DNA of 64,000 nt from Humulus lupulus. Lineage: Eukaryota > Streptophyta > Magnoliopsida > Rosales > Cannabaceae. The notes beneath the pieces are model-generated. The model worked only from the letters and a program-made list of their open reading frames with translations. It ran no database searches and was not told the DNA's origin. Position numbers and translations under genes: made by a program. The DNA is taken from assembly GCF_963169125.1 (NCBI RefSeq), contig NC_084796.1:91186888-91250887 (forward strand), in the 5' to 3' direction. This document shows, one piece after another, positions 57,131 to 64,000 of the stretch (positions are counted from its first letter, which is position 1; every line of letters starts with the position of its first letter).

Positions 57131-59182
57131 AACCAGAGCGAAGGTCGATCTTTGAGAATACCTTCTTACCTTGCAACTGATCAAACAGATGATCTATCCT
57201 TGGCAAAGGATGCTTATTCTTAATTGTCAGCTTATTTAGTTCCCTGTAATCAATACACATTCTCAGAGAACTATCCTTGTTTTTCACAAACAAAACTGGC
57301 GCACCCCAAGGTGAGAAACTAGGTCTGATAAAACCCAAATCTAACAGATCTTGCAACTATTCCTTTAATTCTTTCAACTCAGCTGGGGCCATTATGTAAG
57401 GTGGTCTAGACACTGGCTCTGTCCCTGGTGCTAGTTCTTTCACAAACTCAATTTCTATGTGTGGGGGAAACCCTGACAAATCTTCTGGAAACACTTCCAG
57501 AAATTCAAAAACAAGTTTGGTCTCTTCTAGTCTCACTGGCACGACCTGAGTGGTGTCAACCACACTAGCCAAGAATCCAATACAACCTCCTTGCATAAGA
57601 TCCCTAGCCCTTAATACTGAAATCATAGGTATGCGAGGTCCATGCATAGTACCAACAAACACAAAAGGATCCTCACCTTCAGGCTTAAAGGTGACCATCT
57701 TCCTTCTGCAATCAATGGTTGCCCCATACTTTGCCAACCAATCCATACCCAATATCATGTCAAAGTCAGTCATAACCAACTCTATCAAGTCCACTGATAA
57801 CTCTCTGCCCTACACCGTCACTGGCAAAGATCTCACCCATCTCCTAGATACCACTAACTCTGAGTGGGTAACAAAGTTCCAAACCCCACAGCATAAAAAT
57901 CACAGGGTCCAAACAGTTAATCAATAATACTACTAGCAACAAAAGAGTGTGTATCACCAGAATCAATCAAAACATTATAAGGGGTTCCAGCACTAAGAAG
58001 CTGACTTGTAACTATTGAGGGAGAAGCCTCGGCTTCTACTTGTGTCAATGCGAACACTCGAGCTGGGGCCGAGCTGTCCGATTTTCTGGGTTCATCTTTT
58101 CTTGCCATAGGGTAATCCTTTCTAAGATGACCCACTGCTCCACATGAGAAGCAGGCCCTTGCCCTACACTCTCCCAAATGACGCCTCTTGCATCTAGGGC
58201 ATTCAGGATAAGACTTCCATGCTTCATTACCACCTAAACGACCCATTGTGATACCACAGGGCTGCCTATCAGGTCCTGAAATTGTGAAGGTTCCAGTAAC
58301 CTTCCTCTTCTGCTCACTGGGGCCTATACCCTTACTATAACCCACAAATGGAGTACCTGTCCTCCTGAACTCCTTTCTGGCTGCACTGTCTCGGCAGATC
58401 TTGTTCTCTGCACTCTCAGCTGTGAGTGCCTTCTCAACCACCTGTGCATAGGTAGTAACCCCAGTCACAGTGGTGATACGTACATCACGGGCTAATCTAG
58501 GCTGTAGCCCCTGAAGAAATCTCTCTCTTCTGGTCCCATCAGTGGGCACCAACTCCATGGAAAATTTTGCCAAACGATTAAACTTTAAGTCATACTTAGT
58601 GACTGAAAAACTTCCTGGAAGTAGCCTAATGAACTCCTCAACCTTTGCCACCCTGATGGCATCATTATAATATTTTTTGTTAAACAGAGTCTGAAAGTCT
58701 TCCCAACTCAAGGCATTAACATTCTTGGTCTGGGTAATAACCTCCCACCAAATTCGGGCATCCTCCTGAAACATATAAGTGGCATAGGCCACCCTTTCAT
58801 TACCAGCCACCCTCATGAAATCAAGGATAGTGGTAATCATACTCATCGACTGTTCTGCCTTGGCAGGATCTGCACTACCCTCAAGAACTGGAGGTTGCTG
58901 CTTCCTGGACCTTTCATAAAGAGGCTCCCATTTATTTCCAACCTCAGGCAGCTACCCAGCTACTGGCACTGATACAGGAGGTGCCTCTGATACACTAGCA
59001 TCTGCAAGTGCTTGCTGTTGTCTCAGGAGACGAAGCTATTCTCCTTGTCTCAACACTATTGCCTGCAGATCACTAATTATCTGTTGCCAGTTTACAGGAG
59101 CTGACTGTGGAATCTATCCTTGGTCATTTTCTTAACCCTGATTGTTATTATTCTGGCCTTGATCACTCTGGCCAGCTGACAT
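57130..59182 (-). pseudogene. Gag-protease-RT (partial) of element F
   Basis: Start MSAGQSDQGQN at 59182. Gag: VGNKWEPLYERSRKQQPPVL, ATYMFQEDARIWWEVITQTK, KYYNDAIRVAKVEEFIRLLP, ARDVRITTVTGVTTYAQVVE (58930-58420). Zinc knuckles: CPRCKRRHLGEC and CFSCGAVGHLRKDYP, the last with Tyr where Cys is usual (58205-58110). Protease: VLIDSGDTHSFVASS, catalytic DSG kept (about 57975-57930), and MILGMDWLAKYGATIDCRRK (57760-57700). [54 protein letters not shown] (57330-57130). Stops near 59128, 59107, 59045, 58955, 57910 and 57360 and a frame change near 57850. From 58846 to 57917 it is open for 309 codons. RNase H and integrase are missing. Confidence 0.9.
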
Positions 59183-59595
59183 ATCTTTCTGCCTGGATTC
59201 ATTCTTATCACTGATACCTTGCTGAAACAATGATCAATACGGCCAGTCAAGTAGTAATAACTAAACCTCTTGCCACCTTACGGTCCAAGAACAAGCAGAC
59301 AATTATCATATTCCACAGTCATACAATTATACAAGCAGATACATGTTTATAGCATTTAGCACTTAGCATGTATCACATAATAATTCACAAACAACAATAC
59401 TAATAAGTATGTTCCAGCAATTTCAGAACTAATTAGCACACGGTTGCTGAGAATGCATTATTTCAGGGCACAGGTTTAACATGGTGTCTCATGCATACAG
59501 GTAAAGCATATATACTATATTTAAGCAGTTATACATATAACTACATAAATAGTTACCAAACCATGAGTCGAGCTTGACTTCAGTGATGTGTGTAC
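59183..59595 (-). other. Leader of element F, inner part
   Basis: Noncoding. It contains GAGTCGAGCTTG shared with the leader of T. It ends in TGTAC (59591-59595), the left target duplication of LTR E. Confidence 0.7.
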
Positions 59596-59895
59596 TGTAA
59601 CGACCCGGATTTTCAAGACTCGATAATGTGGAAATATAAATGTTTTCATTTAACAAAATGTCTCAAAAACCCGTATAAAAAAAAACTTTTTAAAAAGTCG
59701 TATGGCCATACTTAACATTTAGTTACAAACATATTTTATAAAGAGTAGAGTGAGCCTTGCTTAGGAAAATTACACAACATTTCCAAAAATAAAACGGCTT
59801 CCCAAAAGGTCGGTCCACATGTACATTTGCAAGGAAGACTCCAGCGCTCACTGCTCTGCCTTGCCCTTGCTCTTACCTACAACATGAAACAACTA

Positions 59896-59915
59896 GGTAA
59901 GCGAAAACGCTTAGT
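59896..59915. promoter_or_regulatory. Short conserved inverted repeat in LTR E and D
   Basis: TAAGCG-AAAA-CGCTTA within E has a counterpart TAAGC-GATATT-GCTTA in D (12725-12740). The stem arms are kept while the loop differs. Role unknown. Confidence 0.5.
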
Positions 59916-60069
59916 AAGATCAACTTTCAAACAAAGCATGTAGAGAATTAGGGATCCGGACCCATCCGGACCCTACACAATCAATTTTAAGAACGCTAAG
60001 GCGTCCTGGAAAACTTATGGTCATGCCTGATAACCAAGGATAAATTGATTCATATCTAGATAAAAAAAT

Positions 60070-60262
60070 CTTGCACTCAGAAAAAATCCCAGAACAAGCA
60101 GATATATTATATCACAACTATATCTTATCAACAATTATATCCCTGGACTCAGAAAATCCCAGAGCAAGCAGATATATTATATCACAACTATATCTTATCA
60201 ACAATTATATCCCTGCACTCAGAAAATCTCAGAGCAAGCAGATACATTATATCACAATATAA
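60070..60262. repeat. 71-bp tandem repeat in LTR E
   Basis: Starts of the form CTCAGAAAATCCCAGA occur near 60075, 60146 and 60217, each followed by CAAGCAGATATATTATATCA. About two and a half units. It produces a short open frame (60071-60262) that is a by-product. Confidence 0.85.
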
Positions 60263-63200
60263 TTCGAGACCAACGCTCGACAATTTCCAACAATTCATGC
60301 GTAACGCGCCCTCCAACATAATTTCTAATCTGTAAAAGAGAACCGAGTCCTCACACTAAGATCTAGCCAATCAATATTCTCATCAAGGGTAACTATCGTG
60401 TTACCTAGGGCATCGCTACTTATTCAAGAGTGTAATCCAATTTACACGATTTTACGGAGACTTCTATGTTAATCAGTGGTGCTGGTGAGCAGTTGCCCCT
60501 AGGGTGTTCAGCCTCAATCAATCTTGGCAACCCCTAGTATCTCTAGGCCCTCTCACTGAATGGCCAATATTCACGGCTGCTATCCGGGAATAACTTATCA
60601 GAGCACTTGCTCGGATTCTAACCGTCCAATGATTAAGTAAGCATGAGGGCCCCTAGGTCCCATTTATCTTGGCGCCCCTAGGTTTAACCAGCTTATCCTC
60701 ATCTCATGGCCACTCGTCGCGATAATGAACCGGACATAAATAAAATCAAGCAGTGTGACGGGGATCAACCGTCTAGGATATGACGGACTTCTACCGTTCA
60801 TATTTTCTAAATCAGCACTCACTAGACTAACGTCTCTAAGCAACTTTCTATGACAGACTATATATATGCATGTATCCCTATACTAACATACAAGACAATA
60901 ATCATTTCATGTTGCAGCCATACAATATAAGTTGACTTACTTGGAGTCCTTAGCGCTCAGCAGGTTTTCACCCTCCAACGTTCAGTCCAGTTACGCTTAG
61001 CCAATACTGTAGTTATCCATACAGTATACTCGGATTAATTATGGCACTCATAAATCATTATTATTATTTTGGGCAGTTTGGTCATTTTAATAAAAGTCAT
61101 TTGTAAGGATTTAAAATCCTTATTTGGTTTTAAACCTATTAAGGAAAGTCATACAAAATATTCGAGACTAAACCCTAAGTCTCGAGGAGACCTATCCTAA
61201 GGTCTCGATACCTAGGCTCGGGTATCACAATGGTATTTCCCCACAACCCGCTAAAAATCTTATTCTTTCAAGGTATCGCTATTAACCCGCACTTTCGACT
61301 AGTCGGTTAAAATATGTAAGATTTTAGCCGGTATTACATCCAGAAAATACAAATAAATTTCTTAATTATTTTTAAAGAAAATAAACTCTTTAAATTTTCC
61401 TTTTAGTTTTCTTAAGGTTTTAATATCTAAAAACCGAGTTAAGAAAATTGCCTAATTTGTCTTAATTAGGAAAACCGTTATAAATTTCTCATCTTGACTA
61501 ATTAATTTTCCAAAAGCAATTAATCAATTTTTACTTACTAGAAAAATAATTCATTTAATTATTTTCTCAAAATATAGGGTTTTAAACCCTCTTTTAATTT
61601 ATTAACTATTAATAAATTAAATCTCTTATTTTTAGAAAGAATAAAAACTCTTTAATAAAAATAATTCATTTAAACTCAAAGGGGTAATTTTAGTGAAAAT
61701 ATGATTTCAAGACTTACCAATTTATATCTTGAAATAAGCAAAATTTTACTTTTTACCTTATGTTCCAAAATCTCATTTTTACACTAAGTGTGAAAAGCCT
61801 ATTTTTCACATTTTTAACTACATACTTCGTTAGTTCATAACTTGAAATTTACTTACCCAATTGTTACCAAAATTTCCCAATTCCATTTTTGTTATGCCAT
61901 TTAGGTCTTTGTAAAATCTTAGGTCAAAATGAGCATTTTTGATTGGTGAAATCATTTTCCAACAATGAGGTAAAAATGACATTATTTTAAAGTCCTTATT
62001 TTTTTCCAAACTTTGACAGTTAATAACTTTCAAACCGTTCAATATTTTCTTACCAAATTTTACAGTTAAATAATAGGTGTTATGCCAGAAATATGTCCAA
62101 AAAAGTTTAGAAAAAAATGGGTTCATTTGCCCTATACAGTGGCTGTCCAAACTTGGTTCCGAAAATAAGAATACGAAAAAACAGTTTTTTACCTAAACTT
62201 TGAAATAGCATAACTTACTCATTTCTAAACATTTTTTAGTGTTTCAAAAGCTCAATTTTATGTACTCAATCTCAAAAACATCACAGTACAATTTAATTTT
62301 ACAAAAACAATATACAGTGGCTGCTTGACCCCTCGGAAGTCACAGCTTAAAACATGTTTTGTTTTAGGGTATCCTACAAAACCCTTGGGGGTTTTGGTTC
62401 CCATTTTCAAAAATCAATACACATGCATCATAAAAATTATTAAACAACTACCATAACCTTATTACATCACCAACAAAAAACTTTAAGCATTAAATATACA
62501 AAATAATGCTTAAAACTAAAAACCCTACAACAAAAATCATCAAAAGTAAACTTTTTACCTCTTTGGTGTTCTTGCTTAAGGTTTGGACCTTCCTATTAGC
62601 TTTGGCTCGTCCAAAACCTTTCAAAAACCCTAACCAACTTCCCCCAACAACATAGTTAATTAGCTATTTGAAACTCTAAGCTTAAAACTTTACAAAAGCC
62701 TAGATTAGTGAAGCTTTACCTTAGGGAAAATACTTCCTAGACCAAGACTTAGCCTCCAAGTTTTCCTTGGTGTTCTTGAGGTTGAATATTGAGAGAACAC
62801 TTTGAGAGGTCTTCAAAAAAGATGATAGTGAATGAGAGAGGGTGGTGTGGTCGGTTGGGGAGGGATGGAAGAGTTATATACTATCTAATTTATCTAAAAA
62901 ACACTCAAGTGTTTTACTCCCACTTGCCCACTTGACTTGGCTTACTTAAATGGGATTTAAACTAAATTAGTTAATAAATGGGGTTTCAAAACATCACTTG
63001 GCCGGCCAACCCTTGCTATATTTATGATCATTTCATTTTTTTTTTTATAAAGGTTAATAAATGTTTCATAAGAAGAAAAGTCCAAATTGGCTTTGACACC
63101 CTTTTCACTCTTATTAAGTTTTAATCACCAAACTTAACATTAATTAATTAATTTAAATGTCTCTCACATTTAATTTAATTAATCACATAATAAAATTTAA

Positions 63201-63591
63201 CCTAAGGTCCATTCATGGAATAAAATTCCCCATTTCGGCAAAATTAGGCATTTACCACAAAATGCCTTAAAATTTCCATTTTCTTTTAGGTTTATTATTT
63301 TTTACCAAACTTTAACTTTTATGAATGTATTTTATGCCCAAAATATAATTGCCATGATTTTTCGTTTTATTTTCCGAGATTTTTACCCGATCAGGGTTTT
63401 TGTGTCGGTCTAGGACCGAAAGTCTTATCTTGACTTTTAAAATCACAAAATTCATATTTTGGCTAGCAATAACTCATGGAATACTTCCAAACAAAAATAT
63501 AATATTATTTAAAATAATATTCTTAACCCGGGGGAAAATTCCTGACCCGAGTCGTTTAAAGGTACCCGAAAACGTAGGACGTTACATGTAC

Positions 63592-63643
63592 ATGCCCAGC
63601 CAGTCTACAGGAACCTTAACCTTGGCATGATCTGATACCAAGT
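63592..63643 (-). promoter_or_regulatory. Leader start and primer-binding site of element F
   Basis: Minus strand TTGGTATCAGATCATGCC (63624-63641) lies two bases after the LTR. The first ten bases match the initiator methionine tRNA complement seen in T; the following bases diverge. The rest is the outer part of the leader separated by E. Confidence 0.8.
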
Positions 63644-64000
63644 TGTAACGCCCTGGTTACCCCAGAACCGTTACGGTGATCAGTGAACTAGAAATTTGAC
63701 CCGCTACCCGAGTCCTTTAGTTAAAAACGTGTTCTAAGTGCTATTAACAGGCTAAGGTGAAAAAACAATCAAAAGGAAAGGATACATTTTATTAAAGCAT
63801 AAAACTGTTCATGGGCCCATTAAAAAAATTTACAAGTTATTTACAACTCAAAATGGTCATTACTGTTTCAAATTTACAAACCTGCCGACCTAAGCGGCAA
63901 AAATAGGGTAAACCCCCTAGTTCCTCTGAGAACTCCTAGGTTGTGGTGGTCAAGCAGTCACATATGTACACAGCACCACCTAAGCTCTCCACTCAAGGTT
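63644..64000 (-). repeat. 5' LTR of element F (incomplete)
   Basis: Begins TGTAACGCCCTGGTTACCCC and follows the 2726 solo LTR closely to the window edge, including ACCCGCTACCCGAGTCCTTT and the CATATGTACACA region. The rest lies beyond 64000. Confidence 0.85.

Larger units (their letters stand above)
59596..63586 (-). repeat. 3991-bp solo LTR E, chromovirus-type
   Basis: From TGTAACGACCCGG to GTAGGACGTTACA, flanked by a perfect 5-bp duplication TGTAC (59591-59595 and 63587-63591). On each side is the leader of element F, whose sequence becomes continuous with the leader of T once E is left out. It has no coding capacity; AT-rich blocks, a 71-bp tandem repeat and a conserved CACATGTACATTTGC region shared with the 2.3-kb LTRs place it as a longer relative of those LTRs. 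D is a second, damaged copy. Orientation by that shared region is minus. The frame at 61830-62150 is not supported. Confidence 0.85.
57130..64000 (-). mobile_element. Tekay/Del-type element F, truncated in RT, continues off window
   Basis: On the minus strand: 5' LTR from beyond 64000 to 63644, primer site, leader (split by LTR E), gag, protease and RT up to the LRSGY motif, where it is cut. Its LTR is near-identical in kind to the solo LTR at 2726, and its proteins resemble those of T but are better preserved in gag. Confidence 0.85.

Noticed and set aside
61830..62150. 106-codon minus-strand ORF
   Set aside because: Inside LTR E, very AT-rich, no domain, not preserved in the sister LTR D.

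Overview
The window looks like gene-poor, repeat-dense nuclear DNA of a flowering plant, probably a dicot. It is AT-rich. I recognise no host gene, tRNA, rRNA or CRISPR array. Almost every base can be assigned to a transposable element or a nested fragment of one. The families seen are plant-type: Ty3/gypsy chromoviruses of Tekay/Del type, Ty3/gypsy Tat-type elements with an antisense extra ORF, a Ty1/copia-like LTR, an L1-type LINE with DUF4283, and CACTA (En/Spm) DNA transposons. The species cannot be named from this sequence.

Layout. 1-6538: Tat element A (minus), reduced to LTRs, part of an antisense ORF and part of gag. Its pol is missing, and it carries a Tekay-type solo LTR (2726-5000, target duplication GTATA). 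6539-7682: part of a plus-oriented Tekay-like LTR. 7683-10773: Tat reverse transcriptase fragment H (plus), split by a solo LTR (7858-10352). 10774-25175: a deep stack. A copia-like LTR is split by a long chromovirus-type LTR, D (12427-25098). D is split in turn by a truncated Tekay LTR plus Tat element C (12817-17451) and by a LINE (18160-22840).

25176 to about 45000: Tat element B (plus). Its gag is split by a solo LTR (26328-28585), its RT/RNase H block is inverted and out of order, and its integrase is in normal orientation. Downstream sits T, a complete 9.6-kb Tekay element (32672-42291, target duplication AGGCA), followed by the antisense extra ORF of B (42854-44964). 44965-46630: unassigned. 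46631-50595: Tat element G, with a copia-like solo LTR in gag (46937-48767, duplication GAATA) and a CACTA end (to 50435). 50847-56266: a second CACTA element with transposase, PTTA-type and Ulp1-like peptidase parts. 56267-57129: plus-oriented LTR fragment. 57130-64000: Tekay element F (minus), truncated inside RT, its leader split by a 3991-bp solo LTR, E (duplication TGTAC); its 5' LTR runs off the window.

Function. Nothing appears able to move on its own. Element T has both LTRs but lost catalytic aspartates in its protease and reverse transcriptase. The other coding regions carry stops, frameshifts, deletions or insertions. The main value of the window is its readable insertion history, the rearranged pol of B, structured repeats in LTRs and 3' regions, a splice-donor-like motif shared by the LTRs, and a Ulp1-like domain with a complete-looking catalytic set. 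I found no clearly new biological system.
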